From Streptomyces sp. JJ38 (lineage in GTDB: Bacteria > Actinomycetota > Actinomycetes > Streptomycetales > Streptomycetaceae), in the NCBI RefSeq assembly GCF_019303475.1, contig NZ_JABLSI010000042.1, forward strand, positions 1-54,499: a stretch of 54,499 bases of DNA, read 5' to 3'. This document shows, one piece after another, positions 41,557 to 49,835 of the stretch. A program made the translations under genes and the position numbers. The stretch's first letter is position 1. Each line of letters opens with the position of its first letter. The notes under the pieces were generated by a model that made no database searches, had not been told where the DNA came from, and was given only the letters and a program-made list of their open reading frames with translations.

Positions 41557-42511
41557 ACGCGTCACCTCCGGTGGCAAGCCAGGCCGCGCCTTGCGGGTCA
41601 GAGCGCACCTCCGCCAGACTCAGTTCCCGCACCCGGCTGACGATGTCCTCCGCGACGTCTGCCAAGGGGGAGTTGTGGGCCCACACAAGGTGGGTCTTGC
41701 GCCACAGTGGGTTTCCGGCCATCGGACGGATCACCAGCCCCGGGTACCGCGGCACGTCGGGCGGATACCGGCCGCACACGGCCTGGCCGGCGGCGGCGAG
41801 CGCATAGCCGGGGACGGCGCTGGAGTGGTGGGGGCACCGTGGCGTGAAGCCCGCCGTCTCGCACTGGACGAGGAAGCTGGTCCGGAGCCCGGAGTCGTCT
41901 GCCACGGGCAGGACCCAGTCTTCCGAGGCCAGGTCGGCGAGCGCTACGACCGTGCGCTCGGCCAGCGGGTGCCGTTGTGACATCGCCACGAAGATGGCCT
42001 GCCGGACCGCTACCGCCGACCGCAGCCCCGGGGGCAGGAGCAGCGGGGCACCTGAGAACTCGTACACCTCGGCCATGGCGAGCTCGCCCGCGCCCACCAG
42101 GGCCAGGAGTTCGCGCATCGAGCCGTACTCGCTGCCGGCGACCGTGTGTCCCGGTACGGCCTCGCGGACAGCGCGTATGACGTGATGGCAGTTGGAGGCG
42201 TAGCCGCCGCCGACGCGCAGGGGTGAAGACCCACCGCTGTACTCACGGTGGGCACGGTCGACGCCGTTCAGCAGGCGTTCGAAGGCCGTGAGAACGTCGC
42301 GGGCTTCTCCCAGGGCGTGATGTCCGAGCGGAGTCGGGGTGAGGGTGTCTCCGCGGCGGATGAACAGCTCACCTCCCAGAGCGCGTTCGACTCGCTCGAG
42401 CTGCCCGGCCACGGCGGCCGGAGACAGGCGAAGTCGTGTGGCGGCACGGCGCAGGCTCTCGGCTTCGGCCAGGGTGACCAGCAGTCGGCAGTGACGCAGT
42501 TCCAGGGGCAT
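41498..42511 (-). CDS. LysR-type transcriptional regulator, convergent paralogue
   Basis: A 337-residue LysR protein beginning MPLELRHCRLLVTLAEAESLRRAATRL-like (helix-turn-helix 3-60) with an effector domain that shares phrases with its neighbour (LADLASEDWVLPVADDSGLR versus LAALADEDWAVVQVPGAGGL; CETAGFTPRCPHH versus CAGAGFTPRIRHH). The C-terminal extension (FMRDERPAQPPAGHGQPPA) is encoded in the overlap with the other LysR gene. The upstream region leads to the secreted hydrolase terminator rather than a promoter target. Confidence 0.9.
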   Translation of the reverse strand: MPLELRHCRLLVTLAEAESLRRAATRLRLSPAAVAGQLERVERALGGELFIRRGDTLTPTPLGHHALGEARDVLTAFERLLNGVDRAHREYSGGSSPLRVGGGYASNCHHVIRAVREAVPGHTVAGSEYGSMRELLALVGAGELAMAEVYEFSGAPLLLPPGLRSAVAVRQAIFVAMSQRHPLAERTVVALADLASEDWVLPVADDSGLRTSFLVQCETAGFTPRCPHHSSAVPGYALAAAGQAVCGRYPPDVPRYPGLVIRPMAGNPLWRKTHLVWAHNSPLADVAEDIVSRVRELSLAEVRSDPQGAAWLATGGDAFMRDERPAQPPAGHGQPPA

Positions 42512-42960
42512 GCCGGCTGAGTCTAGGCACCGGCCGGTGTGGGAGACAGGGCTCGTCGTGGGGCGTTTACCCGTGTATTCCCCTGTGTCGTGGTCGGCCC
42601 GCGTGACGGTACGCCTGTACGGCTGCGGTCAGACCTGCGGGCCACAAGGCTGTGGTGACGTGAGCCTGCGGCTGAGGCCGCACGATGCCACGGTGGCACG
42701 GGCCGCTGGCCCGCTCCGGGGGGAGCCGGGCGAGCAGTTGGGCGCAGCGGTTGTGGCTGGCCGGAACCACCGGGGGCCTGTTGTCCGGTCGGCGGAGAGT
42801 CCGCTGGCTCCTTGCCTTGCTGCCCGGGTTCTCCGCCGCTCAGCCGGGACCCTTCCGGCGAGAGCGATCCCCGACAGGAGGGCTCGCCGCTCGGAACAGG
42901 AAGCCGTGCAGGGCCGGGAGGAGGGCCGCGGGCTGACGCGCAGCCCGCGGCCCGTCGTGG
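42512..42960. other. 449-bp gap between LysR and secreted hydrolase genes
   Basis: Contains the LysR upstream region and a strong hairpin at 42923-42953 that belongs to the hydrolase gene. The other open frames are unconvincing. Confidence 0.4.
42923..42953 (-). terminator. Strong hairpin terminator of the secreted hydrolase gene
   Basis: A perfect 13-bp stem (42923-42935 with 42941-42953) and a 5-nt loop, 7 nt after the hydrolase stop codon on the minus strand. Confidence 0.75.
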
Positions 42961-44298
42961 TCATTCGGCCCGGTGCGGTGGGACGTAGTCCACGTTGACC
43001 GTCTCCCGCGCGTACGGCAGGTGTTTGGTGCCGGTGAGCAGGGGGTCGGCGGAGGTGTCGTTGAGGAGGTAGCGGCGGAAGAAGGCGGTCGTGTAGGCGG
43101 TGGTGATGCGGCGTTGGGTGGCTTCGTCGAGTGCGCGGTGTTCCTGTTCCTTGCCGTCCTGGGAGACGCAGTGTCCCGGGCTCCTGGCGGGGACGGCGTC
43201 GTCTACCGCGCCGACCTGGCCGCTGCTCGGGGACCACTGGGTGTTGACGTAGTTGTGGTTGCCGCCGGTCAGGGTGACGCCGTGCAGGGGTGCCCGGTTG
43301 TTGCCCTTGTTCCAGTTGACGTACTCGCCGGTGTTGACCTGGTCGCAGGTGCCCCACAGCACGGCGAGCGGGATCTTGGTGACGGGTTCCTTGTCCCACA
43401 GGCCGGTGGGGGCGAGGCCGAGTGCGGCTTTCACGTCGACGTCTTCGGGCCAGGCCGCGTGCCCGTTGTCGGAGGCGTGCTGCATCACTCCGCCGCCGCC
43501 CATGGAGTGGCCGAGGGTTCCGACCCGGGCGAGGTTCACGCGGCCTGTGAACTGCACACGGCTCGCCTTGCCCGTCCGGGGGTCTGTCAGTTTGCCTTTC
43601 AGCGGGCCTTTGCCCAGGTTGAGTTGGCGCCACATCTCCAGGTGCTTGTTGATCAGCGCGGCGCGGGCCTGATACACCGAGTCTGCCTGACCGAAGCTGG
43701 TCGCGTTGATCCCGTTGGCCCCCATGGACACGACGACGAAACCCTGCCGGGCGAGGGCCTTGGCCAGGTAGTCGTAGCCGGAGCTGCTGGGCAGGGGCGC
43801 GACGCCGTCCCGGCAGGGCCAGGAACTCCGGGAGGCGCTCGCCTTCGAGACGAGCTTATCCTGGCGGGCCACCTCCGCCTGGTCGCCGTTCTTCTGGGCT
43901 TCGGTGAGCGCCTTCCGGGCGGCCTCCAGCGCGGCCTGCGCCTGGCCGTCCGCGCAGGTGTGCCAATAGCCGTGCTGCATCACGATCAGCGGATGCCTGC
44001 CGCGCGCGAGATCCTTGGGGTAGTGGACGACAGCGGCGAGTTCGCTGCGGCCCTTGTAGGGAGCGGGCGGTGTGAACACCTGGTCGCCCAGGTCGTAGTG
44101 GACCACGCCCACCTTCCCCATTCCCCAACGCCCCTCCTTCATGACGGACCGCGGACCGGGAGTGAGCTCGCCGGCCGTCGCGGCCGCGGGTACGATCACG
44201 GCCGCCGCGACCGCCGCCGCCCCGGCGACGGCCCCGGCCATGCGGGCTCGGCGGCCGGGCCTTGCGGAGGAGAGCTGGATGCGGTGCTTCACCGGCAT
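42961..44298 (-). CDS. Secreted alpha/beta hydrolase
   Basis: A 445-residue exported hydrolase. The signal peptide is RPGRRARMAGAVAGAAAVAA then AVIVPAAATAG (cleavage near residue 42); the twin-Arg-like RPGRRAR could mean Tat or Sec. The mature enzyme has IVMQHGYWHTCADGQ on the oxyanion-hole side and the Ser nucleophile S265 in TLGHSMGGGGVM. LAVLWGTCDQVNTGEY probably holds the Asp, and GGNHNYVNTQW the His. A charged coiled insertion (LEAARKALTEAQKNGDQAEV) lies near residues 120-155. ATG at 44298 has AAAGGCAGG. Substrate likely an ester or polyester; a chlorophyllase/dienelactone-hydrolase-like fold is possible. Confidence 0.82.
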   Translation of the reverse strand: MPVKHRIQLSSARPGRRARMAGAVAGAAAVAAAVIVPAAATAGELTPGPRSVMKEGRWGMGKVGVVHYDLGDQVFTPPAPYKGRSELAAVVHYPKDLARGRHPLIVMQHGYWHTCADGQAQAALEAARKALTEAQKNGDQAEVARQDKLVSKASASRSSWPCRDGVAPLPSSSGYDYLAKALARQGFVVVSMGANGINATSFGQADSVYQARAALINKHLEMWRQLNLGKGPLKGKLTDPRTGKASRVQFTGRVNLARVGTLGHSMGGGGVMQHASDNGHAAWPEDVDVKAALGLAPTGLWDKEPVTKIPLAVLWGTCDQVNTGEYVNWNKGNNRAPLHGVTLTGGNHNYVNTQWSPSSGQVGAVDDAVPARSPGHCVSQDGKEQEHRALDEATQRRITTAYTTAFFRRYLLNDTSADPLLTGTKHLPYARETVNVDYVPPHRAE

Positions 44299-45191
44299 AC
44301 GGTGTCCTGCCTTTCGAGTCGTCTCCGGTCGTCGCGGGCGGGCCGACGTGCGGTGGCCATGCCGTCCCGGACGGCTGAGGCTCGCCATTGTGGCCAGTAC
44401 GTGTCAGCGTCCTGTCAGGAAGCGGTCGCCGGGGCGTCAGCTCTGGCGTGCTGCTCGCCGGCTCCCTCACCGCGCTGCGGGGACGCGGCCGCCCTGAGAT
44501 TCGCTGTGACTCCGCGGACCTGGGACCCGTGCTGATCATGAACGTCGATCCGTTCCCCGGCGCCGGCGGTGGATCAGACGGGGACGGCACGTCACCCGGG
44601 AGGTCTTCGCCAGCGGCCGGGACTGCGGAACCGGCGCACGCGGCCGAAGGAGGTGCCGGCACCTTCCCAACGGCCCGTCATCGTGTTGGCGAAGACGGGC
44701 GGGGATACCCCGTCCGCGTCATCGCGCGGTCCGGCCGGAACGGGGGAGCTGGAGACTCCGGGGCCCGGCGGGGGAGCGGGGCGAGGCGGGGAGAACGGCA
44801 AGACCGGCGGCGTCGGCGGCTCCGGCGGCATGGCGGGCGGACCGCGTGCGAGGGGCCGCGGCGGCACCGCTGCGCCTGCCGCGGAGGCTGGCGACGGTGC
44901 CGGGTACCGGCCGGGTGCTTCCCGGTGGTCCCGGCACTGCCGGTCAGCCTGGCGCGCGCCTCGGGTACCTGGGGTGATCCCGGCGGCCAGGGCATCTCGG
45001 GCCACTCCGGGCAACAGTGGCCCACTGGCCGAGAGGGCACTGTGGGTGGCCCCGGCCGTCTCCTGATGCACGGGCAGCCGGTGCTGAGGCCGTACTCGGC
45101 GACCGGGCCGGTGGGCGGTGCGGGCTGAGGAGGCTGCTGACGGCCTGCCGCTGTGACGCCGGAGATACTCCAGGCCCCTGAGGAGATGGGG
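44299..45191. other. Intergenic region with a broken Gly-rich coding stretch
   Basis: About 890 bp. Between 44740 and 45128 plus-strand frames alternate in giving Gly-rich, collagen-like text (PGGGAGRGGENGKTGGVGGS; then in another frame WGDPGGQGISGHSG, then TVGGPGRLLMHGQP). No single frame is sustained and no start with a ribosome-binding site is visible. It looks like a decayed glycine-repeat gene. Confidence 0.4.
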
Positions 45192-45575
45192 TCAGGGAAG
45201 GGGCAGGACGTTGATGGCCTCCGGGCCTTTGGGACCCTGCCGTACCTGGTACTCGACCCGCTGTCCTTCGTCCAGAGTCCGGTAACCCGGGCCGATGATG
45301 TTGGAGTGGTGGACGAAGACGTCCTGGGTGCCGTCGTCGGGGGTGATGAATCCGTACCCCTTCACGTCGTTGAACCACTTGACGGTGCCGAAGTTGATGA
45401 GGGCACGCTGTTCGTTCCGCGTCGGCGGTGCCGAAGCGGAACGATCACCGGCGAGCGTGGTGGTCGCGTGTGCGGTACCCGCGGTGAGGGTGGTGGCGAA
45501 GAGGGTGAGAACGATGGCCGCAGCCCCCGTGCGGTGGCGGCTCAACCTACGTGACGTTCTGGACGACGGAGTCAT
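45192..45575 (-). CDS. Cold-shock-domain protein with N-terminal export signal
   Basis: A 127-residue protein. Residues about 60-127 are a canonical cold-shock domain (FGTVKWFNDVKGYGFITPDD, DVFVHHSNI, VEYQVRQGPKGPEAINV) with both RNP motifs intact (KGYGFI and VFVHH). It is preceded by a clear signal peptide: RRLSRHRTGAAAIVLTLFAT then TLTAGTAHA, cleavage near residue 37, and a short linker. Cold-shock proteins are normally cytoplasmic, about 67 residues, starting just before GTVKWFN. There is no start codon at that point, so the extension is not an annotation artefact. The exported protein could bind extracellular nucleic acid. Confidence 0.75.
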   Translation of the reverse strand: MTPSSRTSRRLSRHRTGAAAIVLTLFATTLTAGTAHATTTLAGDRSASAPPTRNEQRALINFGTVKWFNDVKGYGFITPDDGTQDVFVHHSNIIGPGYRTLDEGQRVEYQVRQGPKGPEAINVLPLP

Positions 45576-46322
45576 GGCTCGCTTCTGCCTTCCGGTGAGG
45601 TGAGTCAGATGGAGGTGCGATCGCCTGTGGGGGGAGATGCGTCGCAGTCGTGCCGTGCCGTGCGTGCCGCCCGGTCGCGTCTGTCGTGGAGCCGCAAGGG
45701 CCGCAGCGGACCGATCGAAGCGAGGCGGGCGGGACCAAGTCCCGGGCGTACCCGCACAGTGGAGCAACCGCCCCGAGTACACACCGCCCCGTCTGGGCAG
45801 GCAACCGGAGCGTTCCCCGGGAACCAGGGCCATGTCCCTGTCGGAGCGCTCTGCGGAAGCCACCCTGGGACCGGCGTGTACGGCTGCCTTCGCCCCGCGC
45901 CCGTAGCGCCGGGACGGCGGTCTGCCTTCTCCCCGTGGGCTTGCCGCCGCGCGGGTGCGAGCGCCCCGGTTCCCGACGGGGGCGTTACGCCGACCGGGAC
46001 CCGGGCCGTCCTCGACCACGCCAGGGACGTCCTCCCGGGAGATCGGGCCGCAGACGAACGGCGGAACGCCCGCTGGTTCCTGGGCGGCCCCGAAGCGAAG
46101 CCGTCCGTACCTGGCGGTCCGATCGCCCAATCCGCCGCTGCGTGGTGTCGGTGGCCACAGGTTGAGTGCTCGACAGCCCTGTCGTGGCCTACGGACGTTG
46201 GGAAACCGGATGCCGACTGGTACGGGGCTGTCCGGCCGCGGCCTCAGCCTGTGTCGACGTGCGGCTGCCGGGCGAGGTGCGCAGACTTGCCTCACAGCTG
46301 GTTCCACGGTGAAGGGACGTCC
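45576..46322. other. 747-bp gap upstream of the cold-shock and monooxygenase genes
   Basis: A long region between divergent genes. Open frames cover it on both strands, but they are Arg/Pro/Gly-rich shadows of high GC with no ribosome-binding sites and no recognised motifs. It must contain the promoters for both flanking genes, though I cannot place them. Confidence 0.4.
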
Positions 46323-47757
46323 ATGCCTGACCTCGGCCGCGGTCTGCAGTTCGGTGTCTTCGTGCCGCCGGAGGCAGCCCGGCACCGTGACGTGCTGCGG
46401 CTGGCGCAGGATGCCGACCAGGCGGGTCTGGACCTGTTCGCGGTACAGGACCACCCGTACCAGCCGTCGTTTCTGGACACCTGGACGCTGTTGTCCCACG
46501 TGTCCGCGCTGACCCGGTCCATCAGGCTGGTCCCGGCCGTGGCGAACCTTCCGCTGCGCCCCCCCGGCAGTGCTCGCCCGCAGCGTCGCCACGCTGGACA
46601 TCCTCAGCGGCGGGCGCGTCGAGCTCGGGCTCGGCGCCGGGGCGTTCTGGGACGCCATCGTGGCCATGGACGGCCCCCGCCGCACACCAGGCGAGGCCGT
46701 CACCTCTCTGCGCGAGGCGATGTCGGTGCTGCGGGCCCTGTGGTCCCCGGGCGAGAGGGTCCACATCCAGGGCAAGCACTACCGGCTGGAGGGCGCCAGG
46801 CCGGGGCCGGTGCCGGCGCATCCCGTCGGAATCTGGCTGGGGGTCTACGGGGCCAGGGCGCTTCGTCTGACGGGGCGGCTCGCCGACGGCTGGCTGGGAA
46901 GCGCCGCCTACGTTCCGCCGTCCGGCCTGGGCACGCTGATGCGGACGATCGACGAGGCCGCCACCGCCGCGGGGCGCTCCCCCTCGGCGGTTCGGCGTGT
47001 CTACATCGTCGACACCGGCTTCACCGCCGCGGATCTGGCGGAGCTCACACGCGAACACGGTGTCAGCGGATTCCTCATGAACGTCGCGCCCGGCGACTCG
47101 GGCGCGCTGATGCGTTTCGCCGGCGAGACCGTGCCGGCCGTACGGGCCGCGGTCGCGGAGGAACGCGGCGAGGCGCCCGCGCAGGCGGTGTGGGCGGATC
47201 CAGCGGACCGTCCGGTTGACCCCGCCGGGCGGCCGAGGGCTAAGGGGCGGCCGGCTCGGCAGGAACCGTCGACAGCGGGCCGACGGGCCGCTGCCACGCT
47301 CGTCACCGTGCACGATCACCTGCGTGCCGAGCTCGATGAGCTGCAGCGGGTCGTCACGGACGTGCTGGCCGGCAGGGATGAGCCGGCAGCCGCCCGTTCG
47401 CTGCTCAACACCATGACGTTGCGCCAGAACTACTGGTCACTGGGCGCGTTCTGCGCAACGTACTGTCGGCTCGTCACCAACCACCACCTCCTGGAGGACG
47501 AGGTGATGTTCCCCAGGCTGCGTGAGGCAGAACCGGACCTGGCGCCCGTACTGGACCGTCTGGAGAAGGAGCACGACCTGATCGCGGGGCTGATCGTCCG
47601 CCTGGACCTGGCCCTGGTCGCGATGGTGGACGACCCCTCGCGGCTGGAGGAGGTACGCAGGGTGCTGGACCGGCTCGGCGAGTGCCTGCTGTCGCACCTG
47701 AGCTATGAGGAGGAACAGCTCCTGGGCCCTATTGCCGAGCACAGCGTCGTCGTCTGA
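46323..47757 (+). pseudogene. LLM flavin monooxygenase fused to hemerythrin domain, +1 frameshift at a C7 run
   Basis: From the ATG at 46323 (AAGGGA upstream) the frame reads RGLQFGVFVPPEAARHRDVL to LVPAVANLPLRPP, a luciferase-like monooxygenase start. At a run of seven C (46559-46565) the proper frame is lost; removing one C continues AVLARSVATLDILSGGRVEL, GLGAGAFWDAI and the rest to 47757. The repaired protein would be 477 residues. The LLM (probably F420- or FMN-dependent) domain spans about 1-290. An HHE hemerythrin domain spans about 320-477, with His/Glu ligands in VHDHLR, NHHLLEDEVMFP, EKEHDLI and LSHLSYEEEQ. An error in the C run is possible; phase variation is another option. Confidence 0.8.
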
Positions 47758-47788
47758 GCCGTACCGCGCGCGGAGTGCGCGGTACGGC
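47758..47788. terminator. Bidirectional hairpin between the LLM-hemerythrin and hydrolase genes
   Basis: A perfect 12-bp stem (47758-47769 with 47777-47788) and a 7-nt loop, starting directly after the TGA and ending 12 bp before the convergent hydrolase stop. Confidence 0.8.
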
Positions 47789-47799
47789 GCGCACCCTAC

Positions 47800-48900
47800 T
47801 CAGGGCTGGGGCCGGGAACGTCGTTGGTGTCGCCTGGCCAGGGCGGCGCCGGCGATCGCCGCCGCGAGGAGCACGCAGGCCACACCGATGCCGGCGGAGA
47901 GCGAGATGTCGGGTTCTTCGCTGCGGTGGCCCGTCGCCTGCGGCGCCCGCGATGCCTCCTCGGCCGGCGGCACCGGTGATCGTGTCGGGGCGGACGAAGA
48001 TGTCGTGTCGGCTGGTGGTGCCGGAGGCAGGGGCACGTCGGCCTGACGGAAGGCGTCCTCGACGAAGGCCAGGGCCCGGTCGTGCAGACGCGCGCCTTGC
48101 TCGCCGTCCGCCATCATGAGGACACCGTGGGCTCCGCCGTCGAGGATGTGGATCTGCTTGTTCTTGGCTCCGGACGCCTCGTACAGGGCCCGCACCTCGT
48201 CGACGAAGGTCATGTCGCCCGTGGCGGCGGCGAAGAAGGAGGGCACCGTCACCTTCGCAAGGCCCGGCAGGGGGGTCATGTCCGGGGGGAGGGTGCTGGG
48301 TGAGGACAGGATGAGGAGTCCGACGAGGTCGTGGATCTTCGGGGCGACTGTCGCCGTGGCGGTGCCGCCCATGGAGGCTCCGCCCGCGAGCACGTGTGTC
48401 ACGCCCCGGTCCCGGAGTTCCTGGACGGCGGCCTCGACGTCCAGGTCGAAGCGGAAGTCGTCAGCCTGCTCGGAGGCCCCGAGGAGCGCGTTGCGCTGGT
48501 CGTAGACGAGGACCTGGTAGTTGGCGGCGGCAAGCTCCTCGGCGAAGCCCAGCCAGCTGCAGATGTTGTTGCCGTTCTCGTGCGAGAGGACCACCCCCCG
48601 CGGCCCGCTGCCCAGGACGAGGCCGGAGAGCCGGACACCGTCGCTGGCCGTGAAGCTGATGGCCTTGCTGTGGAGCCGCTCCGGTACGCACGCGGCGACG
48701 GGGACCTTCTTCCCCACGGCTCCCTCCTCCCGCACGACGGAGTCGACGGGCGGCCCTGTCCATGGCCGGGCAGCGGACTGCGCGGCAGCGGTGACCACAC
48801 CGCCGGTCAGGGTGAGCGGGCAGGCGAGGCCGAGCAGCACGGCCGCGGTGACGGCACGCCGCACGCGGCGGGGGTGCCGGGGACGAGGAGCAGAAGTCAT
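47800..48900 (-). CDS. Exported, membrane-anchored alpha/beta hydrolase
   Basis: A 366-residue protein with an N-terminal signal peptide (RRVRRAVTAAVLLGLACPLT, cleavage near VTAAAQSA), an alpha/beta hydrolase domain with nucleophile S176 (LAGGASMGGTATA), VYDQRNALLGASEQ and the His in ILDGGAHGVLMM. A Pro/Ser/Thr-rich stalk (PPAPPADTTSSSAPTRSP) and a C-terminal membrane helix (SLSAGIGVACVLLAAAIAGA) with a basic end (RRHQRRSRPQP) follow. So the enzyme is held on the outer face of the membrane. There is no LPxTG motif. It is divergent from a two-component system that may control it. Confidence 0.82.
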   Translation of the reverse strand: MTSAPRPRHPRRVRRAVTAAVLLGLACPLTLTGGVVTAAAQSAARPWTGPPVDSVVREEGAVGKKVPVAACVPERLHSKAISFTASDGVRLSGLVLGSGPRGVVLSHENGNNICSWLGFAEELAAANYQVLVYDQRNALLGASEQADDFRFDLDVEAAVQELRDRGVTHVLAGGASMGGTATATVAPKIHDLVGLLILSSPSTLPPDMTPLPGLAKVTVPSFFAAATGDMTFVDEVRALYEASGAKNKQIHILDGGAHGVLMMADGEQGARLHDRALAFVEDAFRQADVPLPPAPPADTTSSSAPTRSPVPPAEEASRAPQATGHRSEEPDISLSAGIGVACVLLAAAIAGAALARRHQRRSRPQP

Positions 48901-49031
48901 GGCTTCTTCGTACAGACCACGTGTCAGGGAATGGTCAGGCTCCTGCCGGTTTCCTGTGGGGCACGGCGGTGAGCCGCACGCCGAGGCACAACGGACAGGT
49001 GGCCCGTGTGCCGTGACTTACGATCGCCTCC

Positions 49032-49835
49032 ATGTGCGCGCACATCCTGGTCGCCGAGGACGATCACAAGCAGGCCGAGCTGGTGACCCGCTACCTGGAG
49101 CGAGAGGGGCACACGGTTCGGGCCGTCCACGACGGCCGCGCCGCGCTGGAGCTGGTACGCCGGCGGGAGCCCGACCTCGCCGTCCTCGACTGGATGATGC
49201 CGCGGACCGACGGGCTCGACGTGCTGAGGATCCTTCGTGCCGAGGGCCGTGATCTGCCAGTCCTGTTGCTGACAGCCCGATCCGCCGAGGACGATCTGCT
49301 GCTTGGCCTGGACCTGGGAGCGGACGACTACATCAGCAAGCCCTACAGCCCGCGGGAGCTCGTGGCCCGTGTCCGCACGCTGTTGCGCCGGGCGGCCCGG
49401 GGCGGACCACGGCCGACGGGCGGCGGCGGGGATCTCCAGGTGGGCACGTTGCGGATCAGCCCCGAGCGGCACGAGGTCGTCGTGAACGGCCGCCGTGTCG
49501 AGTGCACGCCCGGCGAATTCCGGCTGCTAGCAGCGATGGCCGCCCGGCCGGGGCAGGTCTTCACCCGGGACCGTCTCCTGGAGGAGCTGCACGGATTCGG
49601 CCACTACACAACGTCCCGCGCCGTGGACACACACATCATGAATCTGCGCAGGAAGACCGAGGAGGATCCCCGCAACCCCCGGCGGCTGGTCACCGTCTTC
49701 GGAGTCGGCTACAAACTCGTTCCGGCCGCCGGGGAGGAACGGCCCGGCGAGGCCGCGCCGGGCCTTTTCGCGGCACAGCAGAAGGACACGACCGGTGGCC
49801 CGTCCGATCCGGGAGCCACACATGCCGGGCCCTGA
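49032..49835 (+). CDS. OmpR/PhoB-family response regulator
   Basis: A 267-residue regulator. The receiver domain is at about 1-120 with the acidic pair AEDD (9-11), the phosphorylation site D53 (VLDWMMP) and the switch Lys in DYISKPYSP. The winged-helix DNA-binding domain is at about 140-235 (GEFRLLAAMAARPGQVFTRD, HIMNLRRKTEEDPRNPRRLV, FGVGYKL). A Gly/Pro-rich tail follows. The 3' end overlaps the histidine kinase by 14 bp. The target may be the divergent anchored hydrolase. Confidence 0.95.
   Translation: MCAHILVAEDDHKQAELVTRYLEREGHTVRAVHDGRAALELVRRREPDLAVLDWMMPRTDGLDVLRILRAEGRDLPVLLLTARSAEDDLLLGLDLGADDYISKPYSPRELVARVRTLLRRAARGGPRPTGGGGDLQVGTLRISPERHEVVVNGRRVECTPGEFRLLAAMAARPGQVFTRDRLLEELHGFGHYTTSRAVDTHIMNLRRKTEEDPRNPRRLVTVFGVGYKLVPAAGEERPGEAAPGLFAAQQKDTTGGPSDPGATHAGP

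Noticed and set aside
45600..46322. Upstream extension of the LLM frame into the 45.6-46.3 kb gap
   Set aside because: The extension lacks LLM similarity; the ATG at 46323 has a good ribosome-binding site and starts at the domain boundary.
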